From contig JANOWN010000026.1 in NCBI GenBank assembly GCA_031417915.1, positions 13,343-77,342 of the forward strand: a stretch of DNA of 64,000 nt. The letters run 5' to 3'. The notes below the pieces were generated by a model. It saw only the letters and a program-made list of their open reading frames with translations. It was not told where the DNA came from and did no database searches. Within the stretch, counting starts at the first letter, position 1. Every line of letters begins with the position of its first letter. The position numbers and the translations under genes were made by a program. Source of the stretch: Methylotenera_A sp031417915. GTDB lineage: Bacteria; Pseudomonadota; Gammaproteobacteria; Burkholderiales; Methylophilaceae. Positions 9,178 through 19,203 of this stretch are shown here, piece by piece.

Positions 9178-9873
9178 TTAAGCCGCAGCTATCCCAAATA
9201 AACTACCAACGCCAGCAGTGGCAGCCATTGCAAGCACGCCCCAAAAAGCCACGCGGCTCGCACCTTTCCACATATTTGCGCCACCTGCTTTTGCGGCTAA
9301 TCCACCTAGTGCAGCTAAAAAAATCAGCGACATAACAGCCACACAAAGCACTGTATTTGCGGATGGGGCAATATATGCAATTAACAAAGGTAAGATAGCA
9401 CCGACGGCAAAGGAGAGCGCTGAGGCAAGCGCAGCCTGCACTGGGCGCGCGTTCATCATCTCATTAATTCCAAGCTCGTCGCGCGCGTGTGCAGCTAGCG
9501 CATCGTGTGCAGTGAGTTGCAGCGCGACTTGCTGTGCTAAATCTGGCGTTAAGCCACGCCCCATATATATCCCCGTCAGCTCTTTTAACTCGCTTTCGTG
9601 GTCGGTCTCTAGCTCTAATCGCTCTTTGGCTAAATCAGCCGTTTCAGTGTCCGATTGCGAACTGACAGATACGTATTCGCCCGCTGCCATCGACATTGCA
9701 CCAGCAACTAAACCTGCCACACCAGTGATCAAAATAGCGGCCTGCGAGGCATGTGCCGCGGTCACGCCAATAATCAAACTGGCAGTGGAGACAATGCCAT
9801 CGTTAGCACCTAGAACAGCCGCGCGCAGCCAGCCGATGCGATGTGAGCGATGAAATTCAGAATGACGTAGCAT
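9178..9873 (-). CDS. VIT1/CCC1 family iron/manganese transporter-like protein
   Basis: 231 residues from the ATG at 9873, which is preceded by AGGG at good spacing; a longer open frame upstream runs into the hppA terminator and is not used. Family features: GWLRAAVLGANDGIVSTASL at the first membrane helix, AMSMAAGEYVSVSSQSD at the conserved second helix, a cytoplasmic acidic stretch rich in Glu, and two or three further helices at the C-terminus (VGAILPLLIAYI). The family moves Fe2+ or Mn2+ across membranes. Substrate here is unknown. Confidence 0.85.
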   Translation of the reverse strand: MLRHSEFHRSHRIGWLRAAVLGANDGIVSTASLIIGVTAAHASQAAILITGVAGLVAGAMSMAAGEYVSVSSQSDTETADLAKERLELETDHESELKELTGIYMGRGLTPDLAQQVALQLTAHDALAAHARDELGINEMMNARPVQAALASALSFAVGAILPLLIAYIAPSANTVLCVAVMSLIFLAALGGLAAKAGGANMWKGASRVAFWGVLAMAATAGVGSLFGIAAA

Positions 9874-9908
9874 GAAGTACCCTAGTAAAATATCATGCAC
9901 AGTGTAAT

Positions 9909-9936
9909 AAAAAAGGCGACGCAAGTCGCCTTTTTT
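9909..9936. terminator. terminator after hppA
   Basis: Stem AAAAAAGGCGAC/GTCGCCTTTTTT with loop GCAA. It is symmetric enough for both directions, but its position, 17 bp after the hppA stop on the minus strand and upstream of the VIT start, points to termination of hppA. Confidence 0.88.
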
Positions 9937-9953
9937 ATTAAATTAAAATCTAA

Positions 9954-11987
<2,034 letters not shown>

Positions 11988-12096
11988 GACTTCTCCCTAT
12001 TTGTTTTGTGAATTTGTAGCAACTTAATTTTTTGACAAGCGGCGTATTATGGCATTAAAAGTGAGGCGAGACAACCACTTACGATGTGTTGCGGCA

Positions 12097-12894
12097 TTAG
12101 CTGGAAATTAGGCCTAGCAACATTTTGCAGCCAATAGCGATTAATAGAAGCGCAAATATTTTCTTTAATTTTTTTACGGCTAGTTCTTGTACCAAAACTG
12201 CGCCAACAGGCGCGCTGATTAAACTGGTGAGTGCGATAATCGCAAACGCAGGCAAATAAATAAAGCCAAAACTTTTATTGGGCAAATCATAAATTTGTAG
12301 GCCAGAAACGATATAGCCGATTGCGCCTGCGAGCGCAATTGGCAAACCGATTGCACTACTGGTGCCGATGGCGCGTTTGGTATTGACGTTGCAATAGATG
12401 AGAAAAGGCACTGAAAGCGTGCCGCCGCCAATACCCACGAAGCTGGAAACCCAACCAATGCAGAATCCGACAAAATTTAGAGCAAGCCTGTGAGGCAATA
12501 CCCGAGCGGGGTTTGTAGCATAGTTACTTAAAATTTGAAACGCGACTATAAAAACGTAAATGATGAATAATATTTTAAGTAGGTTTGCATCAAACTTTGC
12601 GGCGACCAAGCTACCCAAAAACGCGCCTAACATAATGCCCAGCGCAACTTTTTTAACAACATCCCAGTCTACGTTCTGGTGACCATGGTGCGCGCGGCTA
12701 GAGGCGATTGAGGTAATAATAATCACCGCCAAGGAAGTGCCCAGCGCCATTTGCATGATGTAACTGATTGGAAAGCCCAGCCTGGCGAAAATAAAGCTGA
12801 GTACGGGCACCATAATTAGCCCGCCGCCTATGCCCAGCAAGCCTGAGAGCAAACCAGTAAGCAAGCCTGTTACCAAATAAAATAAGTATTCCAT
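12097..12894 (-). CDS. TauE/SafE family sulfite/organosulfonate exporter-like protein
   Basis: 265 residues with seven to eight hydrophobic segments and the two internal repeats of the family. GLLSGLLGIGGGLIMVPVL occurs near the N-terminus and CIGWVSSFVGIGGGTLSVPF near the middle; the repeated GIGGG signatures are diagnostic. The family exports sulfite, sulfoacetate or related anions, or is uncharacterised. Its ATG lies immediately after the stop of the DUF721 gene, so the two are co-transcribed. Confidence 0.88.
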   Translation of the reverse strand: MEYLFYLVTGLLTGLLSGLLGIGGGLIMVPVLSFIFARLGFPISYIMQMALGTSLAVIIITSIASSRAHHGHQNVDWDVVKKVALGIMLGAFLGSLVAAKFDANLLKILFIIYVFIVAFQILSNYATNPARVLPHRLALNFVGFCIGWVSSFVGIGGGTLSVPFLIYCNVNTKRAIGTSSAIGLPIALAGAIGYIVSGLQIYDLPNKSFGFIYLPAFAIIALTSLISAPVGAVLVQELAVKKLKKIFALLLIAIGCKMLLGLISS

Positions 12895-12895
12895 T

Positions 12896-13339
12896 TTAAG
12901 TTTTATTGGCTAATTTTTTTAGTTTTTGTGCGAGTGGTGAGTCGCCTAAGTTTTGCGCTAGGTTTTTTAGACTAGTTGCGGCGCTGGCTGAGAGCTTGCG
13001 CGGCGTTTTTATAATGGGTTTTGGCCTAGATTTTACTTGCACTTTGACGCTAATTGCAGTAACTTTACATTCCCTAAACAAAGGGTCGCTTATTTGCAAA
13101 TTTTGTAATTGCTTCAATAAGCTAGCTTGTGTGAGTTTGATTTTACTGGCCAACATTGAGCTGTCAGCGTAAATCGTTAATTGGCCACTGTTTAGGCTAC
13201 TGGCGAAGCTGTTTTGACTCAATAGTTTGGGGGCGGCGACATGCCAAAGTTGTTGCAAATTTTGGTGAACTTGCACGTTTTTGGCGAGGTGATTCAGCTC
13301 GCTGTTTTCTGAAAATAAGGCATTTATTTTACGCATCAT
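12896..13339 (-). CDS. DUF721 (DciA-like) protein
   Basis: 147 residues. The N-terminal half matches the DUF721 pattern: LAKNVQVHQNLQQLWHVAAP, then LNSGQLTIYADSSMLASKIK. DciA proteins of this family load the replicative helicase DnaB in bacteria lacking DnaC. The C-terminus is basic (KSRPKPIIKTPRKL). The gene diverges from the M23 peptidase-secA pair, an arrangement common in betaproteobacteria. Equating it with DciA is by family, not by direct evidence. Confidence 0.75.
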   Translation of the reverse strand: MMRKINALFSENSELNHLAKNVQVHQNLQQLWHVAAPKLLSQNSFASSLNSGQLTIYADSSMLASKIKLTQASLLKQLQNLQISDPLFRECKVTAISVKVQVKSRPKPIIKTPRKLSASAATSLKNLAQNLGDSPLAQKLKKLANKT

Positions 13340-13374
13340 GTATTGTAACTAAAGTTACTGGTATAAATTAATTT

Positions 13375-14301
13375 ATGAATATCATATTAGTCTCTAACAA
13401 AATGGCAAAGGCCAAAAGCCTGTCTGTGCTTCAGGCTGGCGTTTTAATCGCTGGCTTGGTGTTAGTGCCAGTTTTGTTGACGCTCCTATTTATTACACCC
13501 AAAGACAATATTGAGCAACAAGGTATGAAAGCCTTGCTACCACTACAGCTTAAAAATACAATTATCGATTCGCAAGTGCACTTAGATGCTTACGCTAAAG
13601 AGCTCGGTGAGCTGCAAGCGCGAATGATGCGTTTAGACGCGCAAAGTCAGCGTCTGGCTAAATTGGCGGGTGAAAAAGATGCTAAAGCCAGCAAAAAATC
13701 CAATCTAAAACCTACAAATAATTTACAGATCGATAATTTATTGCCCGCTAATCGCGGCGGACCACTGATTAATGCGCGCCCAATGACAGAGTTAGATTTA
13801 CAAGCGGCCATATTAGAGCTTACAAAAGCCGTGGATGCGCGCGATGATTCTATGAGTAGCATCGAGGCGAAAGTTTTGCAGCAAAGTGTGCTGAAAGATA
13901 TGTTGCCTAATAGTAGCCCGATTGGCGCTGCCTATAATTCATCTAGCTATGGCTGGCGCATCGACCCTTTTAACGGCAATAAGGCATTTCACGAAGGCTT
14001 AGATTTTACCGCAAACACTGGCACCCCCATACGCGCGGCGGCTGATGGCATTGTGTCTGTCGCAGAATTGACACACGCTTATGGTAATATGGTAAAAATT
14101 GACCATGGCGCAGGTTTAGAAACGCGCTATGCGCATGCCTCTAAATTATTAGTAAAAGCGGGTGAGCGCGTTGTAAAAGGTCAAGTGGTCGCTTTGGTTG
14201 GCAGCACGGGGCGCTCAACTGGACCGCATTTGCATTATGAAATTCGACTCAATGGCAATGCTTTAGATCCACGCCAATATTTATATAAAAATGCCAGTTA
14301 A
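13375..14301 (+). CDS. M23 family metallopeptidase (LytM-type)
   Basis: 308 residues. A single N-terminal membrane anchor (VLIAGLVLVPVLLTLLFI) is followed by a coiled-coil stretch (KELGELQARMMRLDAQSQ). The C-terminal zinc peptidase domain has H-x-G-x-D in FHEGLDF and H-x-H in GPHLHYEIRLNG. Such enzymes cut peptidoglycan cross-bridges or act as regulators of amidases in the periplasm. Both zinc-ligand motifs are intact, so it is probably active. It lies directly before secA. Confidence 0.9.
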   Translation: MNIILVSNKMAKAKSLSVLQAGVLIAGLVLVPVLLTLLFITPKDNIEQQGMKALLPLQLKNTIIDSQVHLDAYAKELGELQARMMRLDAQSQRLAKLAGEKDAKASKKSNLKPTNNLQIDNLLPANRGGPLINARPMTELDLQAAILELTKAVDARDDSMSSIEAKVLQQSVLKDMLPNSSPIGAAYNSSSYGWRIDPFNGNKAFHEGLDFTANTGTPIRAAADGIVSVAELTHAYGNMVKIDHGAGLETRYAHASKLLVKAGERVVKGQVVALVGSTGRSTGPHLHYEIRLNGNALDPRQYLYKNAS

Positions 14302-14386
14302 TGTGATTTAATAGAATAAATAATATTGAAAACTGCAATAATTCCCCCAAATAAACAGAAGTATTTTCATCTAATCTAAATAGAGG

Positions 14387-14404
14387 TTTCCGAGGTCTCG
14401 GAAA
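14387..14404 (+). promoter_or_regulatory. hairpin in the secA leader
   Basis: TTTCCGAG-GT-CTCGGAAA is a perfect palindrome. As RNA it would form a 7-bp stem with a GGUC loop, ending 14 nt before the secA start codon. No T-run follows, so it is not a simple terminator. There is no strong Shine-Dalgarno between it and the ATG. Confidence 0.5.
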
Positions 14405-14418
14405 GTCGGTGTCTTTTC

Positions 14419-17157
14419 ATGTTATCCACGTTGTTCAGAAAATTTCTCGGTAGTCGAAACGATAGGCTTGTTAAGCAATACGCTCAAAAAGTCAAAGAGA
14501 TTAATGCGCTGGAGCCCGCTATGCAAGCGCTCAGCGACGATGCGCTGCGCGCGAAAACAGAAGAGTTTAAACAACGTTTTACAGCAGGTGAGACGCTAGA
14601 AAAACTATTGCCAGAAGCTTTCGCGGTAGTGCGTGAAGGCAGCGTACGCGCGCTGGAAATGCGTCATTTTGATGTGCAGATGATAGGCGGCATGGTGCTT
14701 AACGCTGGAAAAATCGCCGAAATGCGCACCGGCGAAGGTAAAACGCTGGTGGCGACACTGCCCGTATATTTGAACGCGATTACAGGCAAAGGCGTGCATG
14801 TGGTTACGGTGAATGATTACCTTGCTAAGCGCGACGCTGAATGGATGGGCAAGCTTTACAATTTCCTAGGTCTTTCGGTGGGTATTAACTTATCGCAAAT
14901 GCTGCACGATGCCAAACAGCAGGCCTACGCTGCTGATATTACCTACGGTACCAATAACGAATTTGGCTTTGATTACTTGCGCGACAATATGGTGTTTACG
15001 GCTAGCGAGCGTACACAACGCAGCTTGAGCTATGCGTTGGTGGATGAAGTGGATTCGATTTTGATTGACGAAGCACGTACACCACTGATTATTTCTGGCC
15101 AAGCTGAGCATAGTATTGATTTATATAGCCAAATTAATGCGGTGGCCTTGCAATTAAGCGCGCAAAAAGCTGAAGATGGCGATGGTGATTATTGGGTAGA
15201 TGAAAAAGCGCAAACCGTGACAATGAGTGAAGCAGGCCATGAGAATGCAGAAGCGATTTTAGCAAAATCTGGTCTAATGGCAGAAGGTGCTAGCTTGTAT
15301 GAGCCCGCCAATATTACCTTGGTGCACCATTTATATGCTTCGCTGCGTGCTCAAAACTTGTTCAAAAGAGACCAGCATTATGTGGTGGAAAAGAACGAAA
15401 TCATTATTGTGGATGAATTTTCTGGCCGCAAAATGCCAGGGCGTAGATGGTCAGATGGCTTGCATCAAGCCGTAGAAGCCAAAGAGGGTGTTGAGATTCA
15501 AAAAGAGAACCAAACGCTGGCTTCGATTACTTTCCAAAACTACTTCCGTATGTATCAAAAATTAAGCGGCATGACAGGTACTGCCGATACAGAAGCTTAT
15601 GAATTTAATCAAATTTATGGCTTGGAAACGGTGGTGATTCCTACGCACCGCACCATGCTGCGTAAAGATGCGATGGACAAAGTGTATCGCACATCCAACG
15701 AAAAATATAACGCGGTTATTGAGGATATTAAGGCCTGTCAAGTCATCGGCCAGCCAGTGTTGGTGGGTACGACGTCGATTGAGAATTCAGAACTTATTTC
15801 CGAACTGTTAACAAAAGCTAAGTTAACACATGAAGTTTTAAACGCAAAACAGCATGAGCGCGAGGCACATATTGTGGCCGAAGCGGGTAGCCCAGGCGCG
15901 ATTACCATCGCCACAAATATGGCAGGACGTGGTACCGATATTGTATTGGGGGGCAACCCAGAAGCTAGTATCCATGCGGTTCGTAGTGATGCTAATTTAA
16001 GCGATGCAGAGAAAGAAGCCAAAATTGCGCAAACAAAAGCAGAGTGGCAAAAGCGTCATGATGCGGTAGTCACGACGGGAGGCTTGCATATTATCGGCAC
16101 CGAGCGTCATGAGTCGCGCCGTATCGATAACCAATTGCGTGGCCGCTCTGGCCGCCAAGGCGATCCAGGTTCTAGCCGTTTTTATCTATCATTAGATGAC
16201 CAATTGTTGCGCATATTCTCTGGCGATCGCGTTGCGGCGATTATGGAGCGATTGAAAATGCCTGAAGGCGAGGCGATTGAGCACGCCATGGTGACGCGCG
16301 CGATTGAAAATGCGCAGCGTAAGGTTGAAGGCCGCAACTTTGATATTCGTAAACAGTTATTAGAATTTGACGATGTTTCTAACGACCAACGCAAAGTGAT
16401 TTATGAGCAGCGCAATGAGCTGCTGGAAGCGACTGATATTGGTGAGACGATTTCGGCCATGCGTGGCGATGTGCTTAGCAGTATGATTGCGAGGCATATT
16501 CCGCCTGGTAGCGTAGAAGAGCAATGGGATGTTGCGGGCTTGGAAAAAGAGCTTACAGCGGAAACAGGACTTGATTTACCTATCGCACAATGGCTAGAAG
16601 AAAATCCAGATTTACACGAAGAAACGCTGCGTGAGCGCATTTTTGATCTGGCAGATGAATCTTATAAAGCCAAAGAATCACTTGCTAGTGCAGATACGAT
16701 GCGCCAATTCGAGCGTTCGGTGATGTTGCAAAGCATCGACATGCACTGGCGAGAGCATTTGGCGGCGCTCGATCATTTACGCCAAGGCATCCATTTGCGC
16801 TCTTACGCGCAAAAAAATCCTAAGCAGGAATACAAGCGCGAAGCATTTCAGCTGTTTGAGAATTTGCTCAATACAGTGAAATCTGAAGTCACCAAAATTA
16901 CCATGCTGGTGCAAGTGCGCCCGCAGGAGGAGCTTGAAGCGGTTGAGCCAGTTTCTAACGTGGCGAATGTGCAATATCAGCATGCTGATTTCGACGAGGC
17001 TTTAGCGAATCCGCAAGGTGATTTTTCTGAGGAAGAAAAAGTGCAAATGGCAGGCAGTGCGCCGATAGTACGTGAAGGCGTAAAAGTAGGGCGCAACGAT
17101 CCGTGTCCTTGTGGCTCGGGCAAAAAATACAAACAATGCCACGGCGCTTTAACTTAA
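14419..17157 (+). CDS. secA: preprotein translocase ATPase SecA
   Basis: 912 residues, full length. It is the cytoplasmic and peripheral membrane ATPase that drives unfolded preproteins through SecYEG. Motifs: Walker A GEGKT at 105-109, DEVD at 209-212 followed by SILIDEARTPLIISGQ, the NMAGRGTDI and RGRSGRQGDPG helicase motifs of the second nucleotide-binding fold, and a C-terminal zinc-binding SEC-C tail with Cys896, Cys898, Cys907 and His908, the SecB/ribosome-binding tail. The start matches the family N-terminus (STLFRKFLGSRNDR). The leader carries a hairpin. Confidence 0.98.
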   Translation: MLSTLFRKFLGSRNDRLVKQYAQKVKEINALEPAMQALSDDALRAKTEEFKQRFTAGETLEKLLPEAFAVVREGSVRALEMRHFDVQMIGGMVLNAGKIAEMRTGEGKTLVATLPVYLNAITGKGVHVVTVNDYLAKRDAEWMGKLYNFLGLSVGINLSQMLHDAKQQAYAADITYGTNNEFGFDYLRDNMVFTASERTQRSLSYALVDEVDSILIDEARTPLIISGQAEHSIDLYSQINAVALQLSAQKAEDGDGDYWVDEKAQTVTMSEAGHENAEAILAKSGLMAEGASLYEPANITLVHHLYASLRAQNLFKRDQHYVVEKNEIIIVDEFSGRKMPGRRWSDGLHQAVEAKEGVEIQKENQTLASITFQNYFRMYQKLSGMTGTADTEAYEFNQIYGLETVVIPTHRTMLRKDAMDKVYRTSNEKYNAVIEDIKACQVIGQPVLVGTTSIENSELISELLTKAKLTHEVLNAKQHEREAHIVAEAGSPGAITIATNMAGRGTDIVLGGNPEASIHAVRSDANLSDAEKEAKIAQTKAEWQKRHDAVVTTGGLHIIGTERHESRRIDNQLRGRSGRQGDPGSSRFYLSLDDQLLRIFSGDRVAAIMERLKMPEGEAIEHAMVTRAIENAQRKVEGRNFDIRKQLLEFDDVSNDQRKVIYEQRNELLEATDIGETISAMRGDVLSSMIARHIPPGSVEEQWDVAGLEKELTAETGLDLPIAQWLEENPDLHEETLRERIFDLADESYKAKESLASADTMRQFERSVMLQSIDMHWREHLAALDHLRQGIHLRSYAQKNPKQEYKREAFQLFENLLNTVKSEVTKITMLVQVRPQEELEAVEPVSNVANVQYQHADFDEALANPQGDFSEEEKVQMAGSAPIVREGVKVGRNDPCPCGSGKKYKQCHGALT

Positions 17158-17184
17158 ATATGGTTTTAAGTTAGATTTGTATTT

Positions 17185-17370
17185 ATGTTTGAAGAGCCAG
17201 TCGTAGAATCGCCCTGCATCAACGTGTGCAGTATGAATGAGAGTACAGGTTTTTGCCACGGTTGCTACCGCACCATTGAGGAAATTCAAGGCTGGTGGGA
17301 TTTTAGTTTCAAACAAAAATCTGACGTGATAAAAGCAACTTGGGTAAGGCAAGAAGCCGCATTCGATTAA
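17185..17370 (+). CDS. DUF1289 domain protein
   Basis: 61 residues. The pattern SPCINVCSMNESTGFCHGCYRT has the four cysteines (C-x3-C, C-x2-C) typical of DUF1289, followed by the conserved EEIQGWWDFS. The family is of unknown function; the cysteines suggest a small metal site. It starts 27 bp after secA and probably reads through from it. Confidence 0.8.
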   Translation: MFEEPVVESPCINVCSMNESTGFCHGCYRTIEEIQGWWDFSFKQKSDVIKATWVRQEAAFD

Positions 17371-17376
17371 AACAAT

Positions 17377-17411
17377 GCTCTGTCTGCCGCATGGATATTG
17401 GGCTGCAGGGC
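17377..17411 (+). repeat. palindromic element A, copy 2 (intergenic)
   Basis: Core GCATGGATATTGG at 17389-17401. Outer arms GCTCTG/CAGGGC pair with one G-T, and inner GCC/GGGC also pair. It begins 6 bp after the DUF1289 stop. Confidence 0.8.
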
Positions 17412-17421
17412 AAGTGCTTCG

Positions 17422-17511
17422 CCGTCATTCTGAGTGAAACGAAGAATCCAGTAAAGCTAAATATCTTACCCCGTCATTCCGCACAAGCGAAGCGCGATAC
17501 GGAATCCAGTG
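17422..17511. repeat. two GTCATTC...GAATCCA intergenic repeats
   Basis: CCGTCATTC...GAATCCAGT occurs at 17422-17451 and 17471-17511. A third relative, in the opposite orientation (TGGATTCCCGC...GCGGGAATGACGG), is at 38101-38127. Repeats with this GTCATTCC/GGAATCCA form are widespread in proteobacterial intergenic DNA. Confidence 0.65.
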
Positions 17512-17798
17512 GCTTTCAGAACATTTCTTTTTCGCTTTGTTAGCGACCCCATTTCTTTTGCTTAGCCAAAAGAAATAGGGGAAAGAAAAGGATACCCCGC
17601 TGCCACTTCATCCTTCGGTCTTAGCGCGGCGACTGGGGCGGCTGCGGAACTCGCCCTGACAAGTCGCAAACAACGCGACTTGTTGCGGAGCTCAAACAGT
17701 CCTCGCCGCTTTCCATCTGCCGCTCAATCCGAAGGCGCGGCAAAGGGACTTAAAACCAACGGCTCACTGCAAGCTATTGCGCTCTATGCGCGCTTGCA
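17512..17798. repeat. gene-free repeat-like stretch
   Basis: No credible gene. It contains a large near-perfect inverted repeat at 17547-17581 (CCCCATTTCTTTTG / CAAAAGAAATAGGGG, loop CTTAGC), then GC-richer DNA whose conceptual peptide (SNSPRRFPSAAQSEGAAKGL) resembles fragments often mis-annotated in proteobacterial intergenic repeats. Together with element A and the GTCATTC repeats it makes 17371-17798 a repeat cluster. That it is a decayed element is inference. Confidence 0.5.
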
Positions 17799-18374
17799 TT
17801 ATTTCGGTCTATTTGCTAAGCCCACTCTAAAGCTAACAGGAACCTCACTGAATTCTGGGCTAGCTTTCACGGTCTTTAGTATCGCTTTATAATTGCCCCG
17901 CGACATCGTGTAAGCATAAATTTCTTTGCTGTAGTTTCCTTTTACCGCGCCAGAGAGAGGAAGTGATAGTGTGCCCCATTGGGAATCAAGAATTTCATTT
18001 TGGCCGTCTATCTTATAAACCTCTAAACTAACAGCAATAGGTACTCCATCAGTTAGTTTTGCTTCTGTACGTGTTTGCATTAATGCTAAAACTTTATCAT
18101 TAGCCCCGTCTTCTGGAGTACGTTTAAAATATAAGTCATATGAATACACATCTTCTTTAGTAATCTTAAAATACACCTCAGCTATCGTATTTTCTTTATG
18201 TAACTGAAATGGGACAACGACTGGTAATTTTTGATATTTACCATCTGCCGTACAAGCAGGCAAAGGAATAAAAAAAATAAAAACTAAGAAAATTCGAGAA
18301 ATTAACGTAGCAAGTGCTGTAAGTACAAATTGACTTGTATTCACACGCCGTTTAATTAAATCACCATTATTCAA
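17799..18374 (-). CDS. hypothetical exported protein (DUF5625-like)
   Basis: 191 residues. A hydrophobic stretch (LISRIFLVFIFFIPLPAC) ends in a possible lipobox Cys at about residue 41, so the protein is likely a lipoprotein or exported. The mature part is predicted beta-rich, with the pattern VVVPFQLHKENTIAEVYFKI and YSYDLYFKRTPE that recalls the DUF5625 family; this match is from memory and uncertain. The first 20 residues before the hydrophobic stretch are unusually long, so a later start is possible. It lies alone between a repeat cluster and the hvf operon end. Confidence 0.6.
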   Translation of the reverse strand: MNNGDLIKRRVNTSQFVLTALATLISRIFLVFIFFIPLPACTADGKYQKLPVVVPFQLHKENTIAEVYFKITKEDVYSYDLYFKRTPEDGANDKVLALMQTRTEAKLTDGVPIAVSLEVYKIDGQNEILDSQWGTLSLPLSGAVKGNYSKEIYAYTMSRGNYKAILKTVKASPEFSEVPVSFRVGLANRPK

Positions 18375-18438
18375 TTTAACCTCTCACACAATAACACTCT
18401 CTACAAGCAAATAGCTATACGGCTTACAGTCCGCGTAG

Positions 18439-18463
18439 GGCGGATTAGTTTACGTAATCCGCC
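18439..18463. repeat. GGCGGATTA/TAATCCGCC stem-loop covering the hvfC stop codon
   Basis: A perfect 9-bp inverted repeat with 7-nt spacer GTTTACG. With the adjoining GTAGG it is the familiar GTAGGGCGGATTA...TAATCCGCC dispersed repeat seen in many bacteria. Here it supplies the last codons and the TAA of hvfC. It has no T-run but may protect the 3' end of the mRNA. Confidence 0.7.
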
Positions 18464-19194
18464 ACATGAAATTGACTTCCAATAATAGCACCTTGCTTGG
18501 CTAAATCAGCCAAAATTTCCGCACCAAATTGAATAATTGTGTCTGCATTTGTATTTGGCAGCGCCTCCGCAAGCCGCAGCAATGCTTGCTCCCCAGTCAT
18601 GTCATTTTCATCAATTAAACGTAGCAATTCAAATGTCATTGGGTTGAGTTCGATAAATTTCACCGCATTTTCAGCGTTTCTAAACACCAAAAGAAAAGTT
18701 TTTTCTGCAGTTTTTGGCATGTGTTTTTTAGAGATTTTGTGCACGGCAAAATCGTATTCCAGTAGCATGTGCGCGGGCGCGAGAACGGGTGTTTCTTTGA
18801 GTAAATCGATTTTTTTACTTAGTTTTTTAGTTTCCGTTGGTTGTGAACCTATTGCCAATTCCACCCATTCATAATGCGCAAGCTGTTGAAAGTAAACAGG
18901 TAAATTTTTTTCAGATTGTAGAAATTGTAAAAACTGCTGCGGGATTTCTCTAAAAATTGGCGTTGTGGCTTGATAATTGGCAAAAAAATCACGGGCTAAT
19001 TTGCGCCAAGCGCGTGCGCCAAGCATATTTTTGCACACGGGGAAGCATGCCGAAACTGAACCAAAAATATTGTTGAACACGATTTCGCGGTAAACTGCCA
19101 TGCGCGCATCTTTCACTTTGGCCGGTTTTTTGTTGGCTTTCGGGTCGCGAATGTGCGCGGTAAATTCGAGTTGATATTGCTGAAAAGCTAACAT
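18445..19194 (-). CDS. hvfC: DUF2063 family RiPP partner protein (HvfC/BufC-like)
   Basis: 249 residues. The N-terminal DUF2063 domain (LAFQQYQLEFTAHIRDP, then AVYREIVFNNIFGSVSACFP and a DFFANYQATTPIFREIPQQF stretch) is characteristic of the partner encoded next to MNIO enzymes. In studied systems this protein helps the MNIO enzyme recognise or modify its Cys-rich precursor. ATG lies 9 bp after the hvfB stop, with an AGG ribosome site directly behind the stem-loop element in the end of hvfB. Its own stop codon is inside a second stem-loop repeat. Confidence 0.85.
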   Translation of the reverse strand: MLAFQQYQLEFTAHIRDPKANKKPAKVKDARMAVYREIVFNNIFGSVSACFPVCKNMLGARAWRKLARDFFANYQATTPIFREIPQQFLQFLQSEKNLPVYFQQLAHYEWVELAIGSQPTETKKLSKKIDLLKETPVLAPAHMLLEYDFAVHKISKKHMPKTAEKTFLLVFRNAENAVKFIELNPMTFELLRLIDENDMTGEQALLRLAEALPNTNADTIIQFGAEILADLAKQGAIIGSQFHVADYVN

Positions 19195-19203
19195 TTTTAA
19201 ATT

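Noticed and set aside
17680..17892. Plus-strand open frame of 70 codons in the repeat cluster
   Set aside because: It has no ribosome site, runs into the convergent gene, and its peptide looks like translated intergenic repeat DNA.
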